Source of the DNA: JAMXLO01 sp037201625
GTDB taxonomy: Bacteria > Pseudomonadota > Alphaproteobacteria > Acetobacterales > Acetobacteraceae
Reading direction: 5' to 3'
Assembly: GCA_037201625.1 (NCBI GenBank)
Contig: JBBCGR010000003.1
Coordinates: 310,001 to 374,000 of the forward strand
Length of the DNA: 64,000 nucleotides
The notes beneath the pieces were generated by a model. The model saw only the letters and a list, made by a program, of their open reading frames with translations. It was not told the DNA's origin and did not search any database. Position numbers and translations under genes: made by a program. This document shows positions 8,842 through 18,859 of the stretch, one piece after another; the stretch's first letter is position 1, and each line of letters opens with the position of its first letter.

Positions 8842-9833
8842 GCCACGCGCGGGTCCAGCAGGCGATATGCCACATCGGCCAGCAGATTGAGGATGAGGTA
8901 GACGAGCCCGACCACCAGCGTGGCGCCAAGCACCGCGTTCATGTCGGCGTTCAGCAGCGACACCGTGAGGTAGAGGCCGAGGCCCGGCCAGGAGAATACC
9001 GTCTCGGTGATCACCGCGCCCTCCAGCAGGCCGGCGTAGGCGAGCGCGAGCACGGTCACCAGCCGCACCGCGATGTTGCCGAACGCGTGGCGCCACAGGA
9101 TGCGTGTGGCCGACAATCCTTTGGCGCGCGCCGTGATGATGTATTCGCCGGACAGCGCCTCGATCATGAAGGCGCGTGTCATGCGGGTGATGTAGGCCAT
9201 GGAGAAATACGCCAGCACCAGGGCCGGCTGCGCCAGGTGCGCCAATGCATCCTGGAACGAATCCCAGTCGCCGGCGATCGCCGCATCGATCACCAGCATG
9301 CCGGTGATGCGCGGCACCATGCCCTCATACGCCACGTCGAGCTGGCCTGTCCCGGGCGCGATGCCGAGCTTCACGTAGAACACCAGCAGGCAGAGCAGTC
9401 CAAGGACGAAGATCGGCACGGACTGTCCGGCCAGGCTCACGATCCGCACCAGGTGGTCGACGCGCGACCCCTGGCGCGACGCCGCGAGCACGCCGAGCGG
9501 CACGCCGACGATGACCGAGACCACCATCGCCGTGGTGGCGAGTTCCAGCGTCGCGGGAAAATACTGCGCGATGTCCGCGGTCACCGGATGCGTCGTCATC
9601 ACCGAGCGTCCGAGGTCGCCGTGCAGCAGGTTCACCAGGTAGATCCAGAACTGCACCAGGAGCGGCTTGTCGAGACCAAGCTGGTCGCGCACCGCGGCGA
9701 TCACGTCGGGTGGCGCGTGATCGCCGGCAATCGCGATCACCGGGTCGATCGGCATCACCCGGCCGATCAGGAACGTGACGAGGGTCAGTCCGAACAGCGT
9801 GATCGGGATGCTGGCGAAGCTGCTCGCCAGCAT
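8838..9833 (-). CDS. dppB: Dipeptide-type ABC transporter permease (DppB type)
   Basis: A 331-residue permease with six predicted transmembrane helices. The N-terminal helix, the following FLIGRVMPIDPV segment, the DQLGLDKPL-QFWIYL loop and the GDLGRS motif are typical of DppB/OppB. The coupling-loop region EALSGEYIITARAKGL is clear. The ATG at 9833 lies 13 bases after the stop codon of the binding-protein gene, so it is the second gene of the operon order binding protein-dppB-dppC-dppD-dppF. Nothing is missing compared with family members. Confidence 0.92.
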   Translation of the reverse strand: MLASSFASIPITLFGLTLVTFLIGRVMPIDPVIAIAGDHAPPDVIAAVRDQLGLDKPLLVQFWIYLVNLLHGDLGRSVMTTHPVTADIAQYFPATLELATTAMVVSVIVGVPLGVLAASRQGSRVDHLVRIVSLAGQSVPIFVLGLLCLLVFYVKLGIAPGTGQLDVAYEGMVPRITGMLVIDAAIAGDWDSFQDALAHLAQPALVLAYFSMAYITRMTRAFMIEALSGEYIITARAKGLSATRILWRHAFGNIAVRLVTVLALAYAGLLEGAVITETVFSWPGLGLYLTVSLLNADMNAVLGATLVVGLVYLILNLLADVAYRLLDPRVA

Positions 9834-9846
9834 CTGCAGCGGGCGC

Positions 9847-11442
9847 TCACGCCTTGCGGATCTGCGCGTAGTGCGTGTAGTCGGGCATCGGTCCGACCTT
9901 GAAGCCCGAGACGCCCTTGGCCAGTACCGCCACGGCATTCTTCTGCAACAGCATGGCGAACGGCGCACGGTCCATGAACTGCTGCTGCATCGCCTTGTAG
10001 AGCGCGATCCGCTTGGCGGGATCGAGTTCACGCACCGCGGCCTGCGACGCCTCGGTCAGTTCCTTGTCGACGAAATGGCTGCGCCAGCCGAGGATCTTCA
10101 GCTTGCTCTGGTCGCTGTCGTCGGGGTTCTCGCACCAGGCCTGGCTGTTGGAGTTGGGGTCGAAGTAGTCGGTGCCCCAGACCAGCATGGCCAACTGGTG
10201 CTGGCGCGCGCGGGTCTTGGTGATCACCTGCTTCTGCTCGCCGGGCAGCAACTGCGCCTTGATGCCGATGGCGGCGAGGTCGGCCTGGATGGCCTGCGCG
10301 ATGTCGCCGTACGGCGCGGTCGAGATGTAGTCCATGTTCACCGAGAACCCGTTGGGGAACCCGGCCTCGGCCAGCAGCTGCTTCGCCCGCGCGACATCCT
10401 TGCGGAACGGGTTGCTCTTGATCGCGCCCGGCAGCGAGTCCGGCAGGAACGCCTGGCAGATGCTCCAGGTGTTGGGGGTGATGTTCTTGGCGATCGCCTC
10501 ATAGTCGATCGCCCACTTGATCGCCTGGTGCACCTGCACCTTCTGCAACTCGGGCATCGCCTGGTTCATCGCGATGTACATCGAGGTGCCCTGCGGCGAC
10601 GCCGATATCGTGAGGTCGTGGTTGCCCGCGATCGACTTGAGCTGATCGGCGCCCAGGTCGCGGGCGATGTCGGCGTCCCCCTTCTGCAACTGCAGAAGCT
10701 GCACGGCGGGGTCGGCCACGTGGCGCAGCACGACGCGGCCGATCAGGGGCTTTTCGGAGGCATGCGTGTTGGCATCGATGATGACGTGGTCGCTCGCCTG
10801 CCAGGACGACAGTTTGTAGGGGCCGGCGCCGGCGGTGTGCGTCTTCAGCCAGGCATTGCCCAGGTCGCCGTTCGCCTGGTTCGCCAGCACGGCCTTCATG
10901 TCCACCACGCTGCCGACATTGGCGGACAGGCAGTACAGCACGAAGCTGGTGGCCTGTGCCTGCGGCAGCTTGATCTCCAGCGTGTGCTCGTCGATCGCGC
11001 GGACCATCTTCTCCACGTTGTCCGCGTTGAAGCCGAACTGGGTGATGATGAAGCCCGGCGTCTTGTTGAGCTTCACCACGCGCTGCAGGCTGAAGGCCGC
11101 ATCCTGCGCCGTGACCGGATTGCCCGAATCGAATTTGGCGTCGCGCCGCAGCTTGAAGGTGAAGGTCAGTCCGTCGGGGCTGATGTCATAGCTCTCGGCC
11201 AGGTCGCCGGCGAGCTTGCTGGAATCGGTGGCATCGGGCCGGACCAGCCGCCGGTAGCAGTTACCGTCCACCTCATTGTTGGTGAACTCATACGATTCCG
11301 CGGGATCGAAGGAGACGATATCGTCGATCTGGCGCGCCATGACCACGGCGTTTTTCGGGGTGGCCGCGCGCGCCTCGCGGAGCACGGCGGGCGCGGCAAG
11401 CGTCGCGGTCGAGCCTGCCAGCAGCAGGCGGCGGGTCAGCAT
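9847..11442 (-). CDS. Family 5 (peptide-type) extracellular substrate-binding protein
   Basis: A 531-residue periplasmic binding protein of the SBP_bac_5 family. The N-terminus TRRLLLAGSTATLAAPA has the twin-arginine-like charge pattern and hydrophobic core of an export signal, with likely cleavage after REARA. Family landmarks include DIVSFDPAESYEF, the LAGDLAESYDISPDGLTFTF block and FKLRRDAKFDSGNPVTA. The ATG at 11442 is preceded by GGGAG. It is the first gene of a five-gene ABC operon and defines the substrate, which in this family ranges from peptides to sugars, opines and nickel; sequence alone does not decide. An 85-bp divergent region separates it from the molybdopterin oxidoreductase gene. 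Confidence 0.9.
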   Translation of the reverse strand: MLTRRLLLAGSTATLAAPAVLREARAATPKNAVVMARQIDDIVSFDPAESYEFTNNEVDGNCYRRLVRPDATDSSKLAGDLAESYDISPDGLTFTFKLRRDAKFDSGNPVTAQDAAFSLQRVVKLNKTPGFIITQFGFNADNVEKMVRAIDEHTLEIKLPQAQATSFVLYCLSANVGSVVDMKAVLANQANGDLGNAWLKTHTAGAGPYKLSSWQASDHVIIDANTHASEKPLIGRVVLRHVADPAVQLLQLQKGDADIARDLGADQLKSIAGNHDLTISASPQGTSMYIAMNQAMPELQKVQVHQAIKWAIDYEAIAKNITPNTWSICQAFLPDSLPGAIKSNPFRKDVARAKQLLAEAGFPNGFSVNMDYISTAPYGDIAQAIQADLAAIGIKAQLLPGEQKQVITKTRARQHQLAMLVWGTDYFDPNSNSQAWCENPDDSDQSKLKILGWRSHFVDKELTEASQAAVRELDPAKRIALYKAMQQQFMDRAPFAMLLQKNAVAVLAKGVSGFKVGPMPDYTHYAQIRKA

Positions 11443-11527
11443 GTTTGTATCTCCCAAGTCCCGTATCGGCGTCCCGTGTCGGCCGCACTTTGCCAAGGCC
11501 GCGTGCCTGGCGCTAGGCTCGCGGCCC

Positions 11528-13608
11528 ATGCAACGCGACATCCGTCACTCTGCCTGCCCGCACGACTGCCCCTCCACCTGCGCCCTGGAAATCGACGTGC
11601 TGGACGGCAGGCGGATCGGCGCCGTGCGCGGCGCGGCGGCGAACAGCTACACCGCCGGCGTCATCTGCGCCAAGGTCTCCCGCTACGCCGAGCGTATCCA
11701 CCATCCGGACCGGCTGACCCGCCCGCTGCTGCGGACCGGGCCGAAAGGGTCCGGCCAGTTCCGTCCCATCCCGTGGGACGAGGCGCTGGACCGCGCGGCG
11801 GAGGCGTTCGTTGCGACGACCGACCGGCACGGCGCCGAAGCGGTGTGGCCTTACTACTATGCCGGAACGATGGGCCTGGTGCAGCGGGACGGGATCAACC
11901 GGCTGCGCCACGAGATGCGCTACTCCCGCCAGGGCAAGACGATCTGCACGTCGATCTGCGAGGCGGGCTGGATGGCCGGCGTCGGTCGCTTCATCGGCCC
12001 CGACCCGCGCGAGATCGCGCAGTCGGACCTGGTCGTGATGTGGGGCGGCAATCCGGTCGCCACCCAGGTCAACGTGATGACCCACCTCACGCGGGCCCGA
12101 AAGCAGCGCGGCGCGAAGCTGGTGGTGATCGATCCCTACCGCACCGGCACCGCCGCCGCGGCCGACCTGCACCTCGCGTTGCGGCCGGGTACCGACGCGG
12201 CGCTGGCTTGTGCCGTGATGCATGTCGCGTTCCGCGATGGCTATGCGGACCGCGCCTACATGGCGAAGTTCTCCGATTTTCCCGCCGGGCTGGAGGCGCA
12301 CCTCGCGGAGCGGTCGCCGGAATGGGCGGCGGCGGTCACCGGCCTCGATCCGGCACAGATCGAGGCCTTCGCGCGCCTCTATTGCACCACCGAGCGTGCC
12401 TATATCCGTGTCGGCTACGGCTTCACCCGCTCGCGCAACGGCGCCTCCTCGATGCACGCCGTCACCTGCCTGCCGACGGTGACCGGCAAATGGCAGCATG
12501 AGGGCGCCGGGGCGCTGTGGAGCTATCGCAGCATCTACCGCTGGGACAAGACGCTGATCGAGGGGCTGGACGCGGTCGATCCGGCTACCCGCACGCTCGA
12601 CATGAGCCGCATCGCCAGCGTGCTGACCGGCGACCGCGAGGCGCTGTGCGGCGGGCCGCCGGTGCATGCGATGCTGATCCAGAACAGCAATCCGGCGACG
12701 GTTGCGCCCGATACCAATCGTGTCCGCCGCGGCTTCCAGCGCGACGACCTGTTCACCGTCGTGCACGAGCAGTTCATGACCGAGACGGCGCGGCTGGCCG
12801 ACATCGTGTTGCCGGCCACCATGTTCATGGAGCACGACGACCTGTACCAGGCCGGGGGGCACAGCCACATCCAGATCGGCGCCAAGCTGATCGAGCCGCC
12901 CGGGGAATGCCGGCCGAACCACGCGGTGCTGCAGGGCCTGGCGTCGCGGCTCGGCGCCACGCATCGCGGCTTCGCCATGACCGAGATGGAGATCATCGAC
13001 GAGACGCTGCGCGCGTCGGGCTGGCCGGACGCGAAGACGGTGCTGGAGCAGCACTGGATCGACACCGCGCCGCCGTTCGCCGATGCGCATTTCCTGGATG
13101 GCTTTCGCAGGCGGACAAGCGGTTTCATTTCGCCCCCGACTGGCAGGCGATCGGTCCCGGCTGGGCATCGATGCCACCGTTGCCCGACTACATGCCCGCC
13201 ACGGACGCGGCGACGCCCGACCGGCCGTTCCGCATGGTGACGGCGCCGGCGCGGCAATTCCTCAACACCTGCTTCACCGAAACTCCCGGCTCCCGCCAGC
13301 GGGAAATCCGGCCGAGCGTGCTGCTGCATCCGGCCGATGCCGCGCGCGCCGGCATCGCCGATGGCGACCGCGTGCGCCTTGGCAATGCGCGCGGCGAGGT
13401 GGTGCTGCACGCGCGCCTGTTCGACGGGCTGCAGCCGGGCGTGATCGTGGTCGAGAGCGTATGGCCGAATGCGGCATTCGAGGGCGGCGTCGGCATCAAC
13501 GCGCTGACCAGCGACGAGCCCGCGCCGCCGATGGGCGGTGCCGTGTTCCATGACACCGCCGTATGGCTGCGCGCCGCGGCGGCGGAGATGCCGCTGGCGG
13601 CGGAATAA
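11528..13608 (+). pseudogene. Molybdopterin-dependent oxidoreductase, frameshifted near the C-terminal domain
   Basis: The intact product would have about 693 residues. The N-terminus carries a [4Fe-4S] cysteine set (HSACPHDCPSTC, then Cys47 in AGVICAKV), followed by the molybdopterin oxidoreductase domain (WDEALDRAAEAF, MWGGNPVATQ, VVIDPYRT) and a C-terminal molydopterin dinucleotide-binding domain (RQFLNTCFTETPGSRQREIRP to VVESVWPN). The frame changes at the TTT at 13103-13105: one more T would restore GFSQADKRFHFAPD. The family oxidises or reduces small substrates in the cytoplasm, and members of this subgroup resemble biotin/DMSO reductase-like and anaerobic dehydrogenase proteins; the substrate is unknown. 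The start ATG lies shortly after the divergent binding-protein promoter region. The two fragments as written would not make an active enzyme. Confidence 0.85.
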
Positions 13609-13632
13609 ACGCAACAAGGGGAAACGGCAGGA

Positions 13633-14694
13633 ATGTCCAAACGCATCGCCTTCGTCGGCGCCGGCGCGATCGGCGGCTATATCGGCGCGAACCTCACGGA
13701 CCTCGGACACGACGTCACGCTGATCGATCCGTGGCCGGCACATGTCGAGGCGATGCGCGCCGAGGGGATGCATCTCTACGGGATGACGGAGCCGGAGAAC
13801 AAGGTCGTCCGCGTCAACGCGATGCACCTGACGGAGGTGCAGGACCTGGCGAAGCAGAAGCCGATCGACATCGCCTTCATCGCGGTGAAATCCTACGACA
13901 CGGTGTGGGCCACGCGCATGATCCGCCAGTACCTGGCGCCGGGCGGGTTCGTCGTCTCCTCACAGAACTGCATCAATGAGGAGCGTATCGCCGGCGTGGT
14001 GGGCTGGGGCCGCACCGTCGGCTGCGTGGTCGGCGGCGGCATCGGCGTGGAACTGTTCGAGCCCGGCCATGTCCGGCGCACCATGACGAAGAACCCGAAC
14101 GTCGTGTCGTTCCATGTCGGCGAGCCGCATGGCCGCCTCTCCCGCCGCGTCGAGGAACTGGTGGAGATGCTGGACGGCATCGACAACGCGCACGCCACCG
14201 ACAATCTGTGGGGCGAACGCTGGACCAAGCTCTGCGTCAACGGCATGCGCAACGGTGTCTCTGCCGCGACCGGCATGGGTGGCAACGCGCGCGACAGCCA
14301 TGACGCGGTCCGCCGCATCTGTATCCGTCTCGGCGGCGAATCGGTGCGGGTGGGTCAGGCGCTCGGCTTCACCCTGGGCAAGATCGGTGCGCTGGAGCCG
14401 GAAAAGCTGGCGCTGGCCTCCGAAGGCAACCGCTCCGCGCTGGACGAGATCGAGTCGCTGATGCTGGCCGGCACCAGCGCCGCCGCGCGCAGCGACCTGC
14501 AGCGGCCCTCGATGGCGCAGGACATGGCGAAAGGCCGCCGCACCGAGATCGAGTTCATGAACGGCTTCATCGCCGAGAGAGGCGCGGAGGTCGGCGTGCC
14601 GGCGCCGACCCACGCGATGCTGACCGATGTGGTGAAGCGGGTGGAGCGGGGCGAGATCGCCGCCGCTCCGGCGAACGTGCTGGTGAACACGTAG
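13633..14694 (+). CDS. 2-dehydropantoate 2-reductase-like protein (ApbA/PanE family)
   Basis: A 353-residue NAD(P)H-dependent reductase-like protein. The N-terminal Rossmann fold begins with IAFVGAGAIGGYIGANL; the FIAVKSYDT segment and the QNCINEERI segment are the conserved ApbA N-domain blocks. The C-terminal domain carries the helical ApbA_C pattern (ERWTKLCVNGMRNGVSA, and TEIEFMNGFIAERGAEVGVP). Ketopantoate reduction in pantothenate synthesis is the textbook role, but the protein is about 50 residues longer than PanE and sits in a catabolic setting, so it may reduce another 2-keto acid. It follows the molybdopterin oxidoreductase after 24 bases, with a purine-rich AGGGGAAAC site, and is likely cotranscribed. 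Confidence 0.82.
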   Translation: MSKRIAFVGAGAIGGYIGANLTDLGHDVTLIDPWPAHVEAMRAEGMHLYGMTEPENKVVRVNAMHLTEVQDLAKQKPIDIAFIAVKSYDTVWATRMIRQYLAPGGFVVSSQNCINEERIAGVVGWGRTVGCVVGGGIGVELFEPGHVRRTMTKNPNVVSFHVGEPHGRLSRRVEELVEMLDGIDNAHATDNLWGERWTKLCVNGMRNGVSAATGMGGNARDSHDAVRRICIRLGGESVRVGQALGFTLGKIGALEPEKLALASEGNRSALDEIESLMLAGTSAAARSDLQRPSMAQDMAKGRRTEIEFMNGFIAERGAEVGVPAPTHAMLTDVVKRVERGEIAAAPANVLVNT

Positions 14695-14726
14695 AGCCGA
14701 GTCCGTTCGCCGCCCCTGGTCCGGCC

Positions 14727-14752
14727 TCCCGCGCTGTGCCGTCAGCGCGGGA
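14727..14752. terminator. Hairpin between convergent genes
   Basis: A perfect 9-bp inverted repeat (TCCCGCGCT and AGCGCGGGA) with an 8-base loop lies between the stop of the reductase gene and the end of the hydratase gene; the hydratase stop codon falls at the loop edge. There is no T run, so it may act as a bidirectional, Rho-assisted or mRNA-end structure. Confidence 0.5.
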
Positions 14753-15497
14753 AGGTCGCCTCCGCCGCGCCGAGACCCTCGAAGCGAACGCCGCACACGT
14801 CGCCCGGCTTCAGGTAGCGCAGGCCGGTGCATGAGCCGCAGGTGACGAACTGGCCGGCCCGCACGCCGTTCTGTTCGCGCATCATGTTCACCAGCACCAC
14901 CGCGACGCCGAGCGGATCGCCGGTCGGGTGGCCGCCCACCTGTTCCAGCACCGTCTCGCCGTTCACGATCAGCGAGACCTTGAGCTTCCCCAGTTCCAGG
15001 CTGCGCCAGTCGGCCGACGGTGGGGCGTATACGAAGGCGCCGTTGCTGATGCTGTCGGCCAGCTTTTCCAGGTTCGTCACGGCATCGGAATTGCTGTAGC
15101 GGCTCGTTACCAGTTCGATCGCCGCGCAGGCGTCGACCGCTGCCGCCACCTCCTCACGCGTATACGGCGTCGCGCGCGGCGGCAGGTCGCGGTTGAACAC
15201 GAAGGCGACCTCGCCCTCGACGCCGCATTGCGGCACCTCGCCGGCCGGCAATGTTACGGGAGACGGATGGACCGTGTCGGCGTAGATCACCCCCCGGGTC
15301 GGTTCGCCGTTGGCGGGCGCCATCGCCTTGTACGCGCCCACCGGCCTGCCGAGGCCCGCGGTCACGGCGTCCTGCACCGCGTGCGCTTCGGCGATGCTCG
15401 CGGGGGTTGCGTCAGCCGGCAGTTTCTCCAGCAACGAGCCCGTGCGCCGTGCCTGTACGAGAAGGCCAGCGGCCCGGTTGATCTGCTGCATGTCCAT
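14742..15497 (-). CDS. 2-keto-4-pentenoate hydratase-like protein (MhpD/fumarylacetoacetase family)
   Basis: A 251-residue protein of the 2-oxopent-4-dienoate hydratase branch of the fumarylacetoacetate hydrolase superfamily. Conserved stretches include VGAYKAMAP, GVEGEVAFVFNRDLP (metal-binding glutamates), CAAIELVTSR, and GHPTGDPLGVAVVLVN near the C-terminus. Such enzymes add water to 2-oxopent-4-enoate in meta-cleavage pathways, or decarboxylate 4-oxalocrotonate. The ATG at 15497 is preceded by GAGGGAA at ideal spacing. No meta-cleavage dioxygenase is nearby, so the true substrate is open. It is divergent from the RND pump gene across 134 bases. Confidence 0.85.
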   Translation of the reverse strand: MDMQQINRAAGLLVQARRTGSLLEKLPADATPASIAEAHAVQDAVTAGLGRPVGAYKAMAPANGEPTRGVIYADTVHPSPVTLPAGEVPQCGVEGEVAFVFNRDLPPRATPYTREEVAAAVDACAAIELVTSRYSNSDAVTNLEKLADSISNGAFVYAPPSADWRSLELGKLKVSLIVNGETVLEQVGGHPTGDPLGVAVVLVNMMREQNGVRAGQFVTCGSCTGLRYLKPGDVCGVRFEGLGAAEATFPR

Positions 15498-15560
15498 GGT
15501 CGGTTCCCTCAATGCGCTGCATTCAGCGTGACACCGGGCAGGTATCTGGCAAAGCCCCGC

Positions 15561-15590
15561 TTGGCAACGTTCCGGCTCGGTGGCAACAAT
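15561..15590 (+). promoter_or_regulatory. Candidate sigma-70-type promoter for the RND pump operon
   Basis: TTGGCA at 15561-15566 and AACAAT at 15585-15590 are separated by 18 bases and lie 42 bases upstream of the pump ATG, in the region divergent from the hydratase. GTAAC occurs twice just downstream (15592 and 15609), a possible operator half-site pair. The -10 match is only four of six, so this is a weak prediction. Confidence 0.35.
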
Positions 15591-15631
15591 AGTAACGTCT
15601 GGGACAATGTAACACGAAGGGGGAGGCCGCG

Positions 15632-18600
15632 ATGATCGGCCTGGTGCGGCTCGCCTTGCGCCGACCCTACACGTCGGCAATCGCTGCGATGCTGATCGTG
15701 CTCATGGGCGCGCTTTCCATTACGCGCATGATCGTGGACATCTTCCCGGTCATCGATATCCCCGTCGTCATGGTGGTGTGGAATTATAACGGCCTCACGA
15801 CGGAGGACATGGAACGGCGCGTGGTGTTCATCACCGAGCGCGCGTACTCCACCACCGTCAACGGTATCCAGCGCATCGAATCGCAGTCGATTCCCAGCAT
15901 CGGCATCCTGAAGGTCTATTTCCAGCCCGGCACGGATATCGGCGGCGCGATTGCACAGATCACCGCGGTGAACAACTCGGTCCTGCGCGGTGCGCCACCA
16001 GGGATGCAGCCACCAGGCGTCATCCAGTTCAACGCGTCGAACGTGCCCGTCGTGCAGATGACGCTGTCGAGCAAGACCCTCAACGAACAGCAGATCTTCG
16101 ACTACAGCCTGAACTTCATCCGCGTCCGCCTGTTCACCATTCCCGGCCTCTCCACGCCAGGCCCGTTCGGCGGCAAGTCCCGCCAGATCATCGTCGATCT
16201 CGATCCGGCCCGCCTGCAGGCGAAGGGCTTCGCGCCGGTCGACGTGGTGAACGCATTGCAGGCCTCGAACGTGATCGTGCCCGCGGGCACTGCGCGCATT
16301 GGCGATCGTGAATACAACGTCCAGTTGAATTCCAGCCCCACCGCGGTCGACCGGTTCAACGCCCTGCCGATCGGCGTGTTCAACGGCGTCCCAGTCACCA
16401 TCGGCGATGTCGGCCGCGTCAGCGACAGCTATGCGACCCAGGGCAACGTCGTCCACGTCAACGGCAAGCGCGCCGTGTACCTGGCGATCCTGAAACACGC
16501 CGACGCCTCCACCCTCGCGGTGGTGGACGCCGCGCGCGCGGCCCTGCCGGAGATCCAGGCCGCCGCCCCCGCGGGCCTGGAACTGAAGCTCGACTTCGAC
16601 CAGTCGGTGTTCGTCCGTGCCGCTGTCGAGAACGTCATCCACGAGGCCATCATCTCGTCGATCCTCGTATCGGTGCTGATCCTCGTGTTCCTGGGAAGCT
16701 GGCGCAACACGGTGATCGTGTCGGCATCGATCCCATTGTCGATCTTCGCCGGCATCATCGGCCTGTTCCTCACCGGGAACACCGTCAACCTGATGACACT
16801 CGGCGGGCTGGCACTGGCGATCGGCCTGCTGGTCGACAACGCCACCGTCACGATCGAGAACATCCACCGCAACCAGTCGCTCGGCAAGCCGCTGACCGTC
16901 GCCATCCTGGATGGCTGCGGCGAGGTGATCCAGCCGCTGACCGTCGCCACGCTGGCGATCTGCATCGTGTTCTTCCCGGTTGTGCTGCTGGACGGCGTGG
17001 CGCGCTTCCTGTTCATCCCGCTCGCCGCCACGGTCGTGTTCTGCATGCTCGCGTCCTATGTGCTGTCGTTCAGCATCGTGCCCGCCTTCGCCCGCTCGCT
17101 GCTGGCCGGCCAGGCGCAGCACCACGGTCCGCCGCGCGGCTTCTTCGCCATGTTCGACCGCGGCTTCAACCGTTTCCGCGACGGCTACGGCCGGATGCTG
17201 GAAGGTGCGCTGCAACGCCGCACCTTCGTGCTCGTCTGTACCGGCGGATTGCTCGCCGTCTCCGGCGGCCTCGTCACGGTCATCGGCCTGGACTTCTTCC
17301 CCACCGCCGATGTCGGTCTGATCAAGCTGCACTATCGCGCGCCCCCGGGCACGCGGCTCGAGCGGACCGAGGAACTGGTGCTGCAGGTCCAGGACAGCAT
17401 CCGCAAGATCATCCCGCCCGAGGAACTCGATACCATCAACGACACGATCGGCGTTCCATCGGCATTCAACCTGGCCTTCGTGCCAAGCGACAATGTCGGT
17501 GCGATGGACGCCGAGATGCTGATCTCGCTCAAGCACGGCCATCGGCCATCGGCCGACTACATCCGCGAGATCCGCGCCCGCCTGCCCGACGAATTCCCCG
17601 GCGGCGTGTTCTATTTCCAGACCGCCGACATCGTCTCGCAGGTGCTGAACTTCGGTCAGTCCGCGCCGATCGACGTGCAGATCCAGGACGTGAACTTCGA
17701 CCGCGCCACCAACATCGCGCGGCAGTTGCTGGAGCGCATGCGGCGCATCCCGGGCGTCGCCGATGCGCACCAGGTGCAGGTGCTGAACTACCCGACCCTG
17801 CAGGTGGACGTGGACCGCATGCGCGCGGCCAAGCTGAACATCTCGCAGCGTGACGTCGCCAACAACATCCTGACCTCGCTGTCCTCCAGCGTGCTGGTGG
17901 CGCCCAACTACTTCCTCAATCCGCAGAACAACGTGAACTACTCGGTCGCGGTGCAGACGCCGATCAGCAAGATCAACACGGTGACCGACCTGTTGCAGAC
18001 CCCGGTCAGCCGCCCCGACTTCTCCGTCGCCGCCGGCCCGTCCTCGCTGCCCTCGGCGCCGGCGCTGCGGCTGTCCGACGTCGCCTCGGTCTATCCGAAA
18101 TCCAGCCTCAACTCGGTCAACCACTACACCGTGCAGCGGGCGATCGACATTGCCGCCAACGTGGATGGCCGCGACCTGGGCGCAGTGGCGGCCGACATCC
18201 GCAAGGCCATCGCCGAAGTCAGCAAAGGCCTGCCGATCACCACGAAGATCCTGATCCTCGGCCAATACGAGGTGATGCAGAACTCCTTCACCAGCCTCGG
18301 CCTGGGCATGATCCTGTCCGTCATCCTCGTCTATGCGCTGCTGGTGATCCTGTTCCAGTCCTGGGTCGATCCGCTGATCATCATGATGGCGGTGCCCGGC
18401 GCGCTGATGGGCATCCTCTGGATGCTCGCCCTCTCGGGCACCACGATCAACGTGGAATCCCTGATGGGCGCCATCATGTCGATCGGCATCTCGGTGTCGA
18501 ACTCCATCCTGGTGGTGAGCTTCGCCAACGACCTGCGTGCGCGCGAGGAAGTCGGACCGTTGCGCGCGGTGATCGAGGCCGGCCGCATCCGGCTGCGACC

Positions 18601-18859
18601 CGTGCTGATGACCGCGCTCGCCATGATCATCGGGATGGTGCCCATGGCGCTCGGTCTCGGCGAGGCCGGCGAGCAGAACGCGCCGCTTGGACGCGCGGTG
18701 ATCGGCGGCCTGATCGTCGCGACGATTTCCACGCTGTTCATCGTGCCGATCTTCTACACATTGCTGCGGCGCAGGCCGCCGGCCCTGCACAGCCTCGACA
18801 CGCGGTTCGCCGCGGAGGCAGCGGGCACGCACGGTTCGGGGGATGCTCACCATGGCTAG
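15632..18859 (+). CDS. RND efflux pump inner-membrane subunit (HAE1-like)
   Basis: A 1075-residue resistance-nodulation-division transporter of normal length with the duplicated topology of AcrB-like proteins: helix 1 near 12-30, a large periplasmic loop, a helix bundle, a second large loop, then the second bundle ending near 1050. Helix 4 reads GLLVDNATVTIEN with Asp402-Asn403 where AcrB has two aspartates; the single Asp is enough for proton coupling in some relatives but differs from the classical pair. The operon order is unusual in that the pump precedes its periplasmic adaptor, which overlaps its 3' end by 17 bases. The strong site GGGGGAGG precedes the ATG. No TolC-type outer-membrane gene is in the window. 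The exported compound is unknown. Confidence 0.93.
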   Translation: MIGLVRLALRRPYTSAIAAMLIVLMGALSITRMIVDIFPVIDIPVVMVVWNYNGLTTEDMERRVVFITERAYSTTVNGIQRIESQSIPSIGILKVYFQPGTDIGGAIAQITAVNNSVLRGAPPGMQPPGVIQFNASNVPVVQMTLSSKTLNEQQIFDYSLNFIRVRLFTIPGLSTPGPFGGKSRQIIVDLDPARLQAKGFAPVDVVNALQASNVIVPAGTARIGDREYNVQLNSSPTAVDRFNALPIGVFNGVPVTIGDVGRVSDSYATQGNVVHVNGKRAVYLAILKHADASTLAVVDAARAALPEIQAAAPAGLELKLDFDQSVFVRAAVENVIHEAIISSILVSVLILVFLGSWRNTVIVSASIPLSIFAGIIGLFLTGNTVNLMTLGGLALAIGLLVDNATVTIENIHRNQSLGKPLTVAILDGCGEVIQPLTVATLAICIVFFPVVLLDGVARFLFIPLAATVVFCMLASYVLSFSIVPAFARSLLAGQAQHHGPPRGFFAMFDRGFNRFRDGYGRMLEGALQRRTFVLVCTGGLLAVSGGLVTVIGLDFFPTADVGLIKLHYRAPPGTRLERTEELVLQVQDSIRKIIPPEELDTINDTIGVPSAFNLAFVPSDNVGAMDAEMLISLKHGHRPSADYIREIRARLPDEFPGGVFYFQTADIVSQVLNFGQSAPIDVQIQDVNFDRATNIARQLLERMRRIPGVADAHQVQVLNYPTLQVDVDRMRAAKLNISQRDVANNILTSLSSSVLVAPNYFLNPQNNVNYSVAVQTPISKINTVTDLLQTPVSRPDFSVAAGPSSLPSAPALRLSDVASVYPKSSLNSVNHYTVQRAIDIAANVDGRDLGAVAADIRKAIAEVSKGLPITTKILILGQYEVMQNSFTSLGLGMILSVILVYALLVILFQSWVDPLIIMMAVPGALMGILWMLALSGTTINVESLMGAIMSIGISVSNSILVVSFANDLRAREEVGPLRAVIEAGRIRLRPVLMTALAMIIGMVPMALGLGEAGEQNAPLGRAVIGGLIVATISTLFIVPIFYTLLRRRPPALHSLDTRFAAEAAGTHGSGDAHHG

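Noticed and set aside
7109..8929. A 606-residue fusion of DppC and DppD
   Set aside because: The upstream half is DppC read in the wrong frame; the ATGA overlap at 7939 shows the true DppD start.
9775..12501. A 908-codon plus-strand frame spanning the binding-protein gene and part of the molybdopterin gene
   Set aside because: It is antisense to the binding protein and out of frame with the oxidoreductase; no motif.
15509..18853. A 1114-codon open frame on the minus strand opposite the RND pump gene
   Set aside because: Composition is His/Asp/Arg-rich with no recognisable domain, and the plus strand encodes a clear full-length RND protein.
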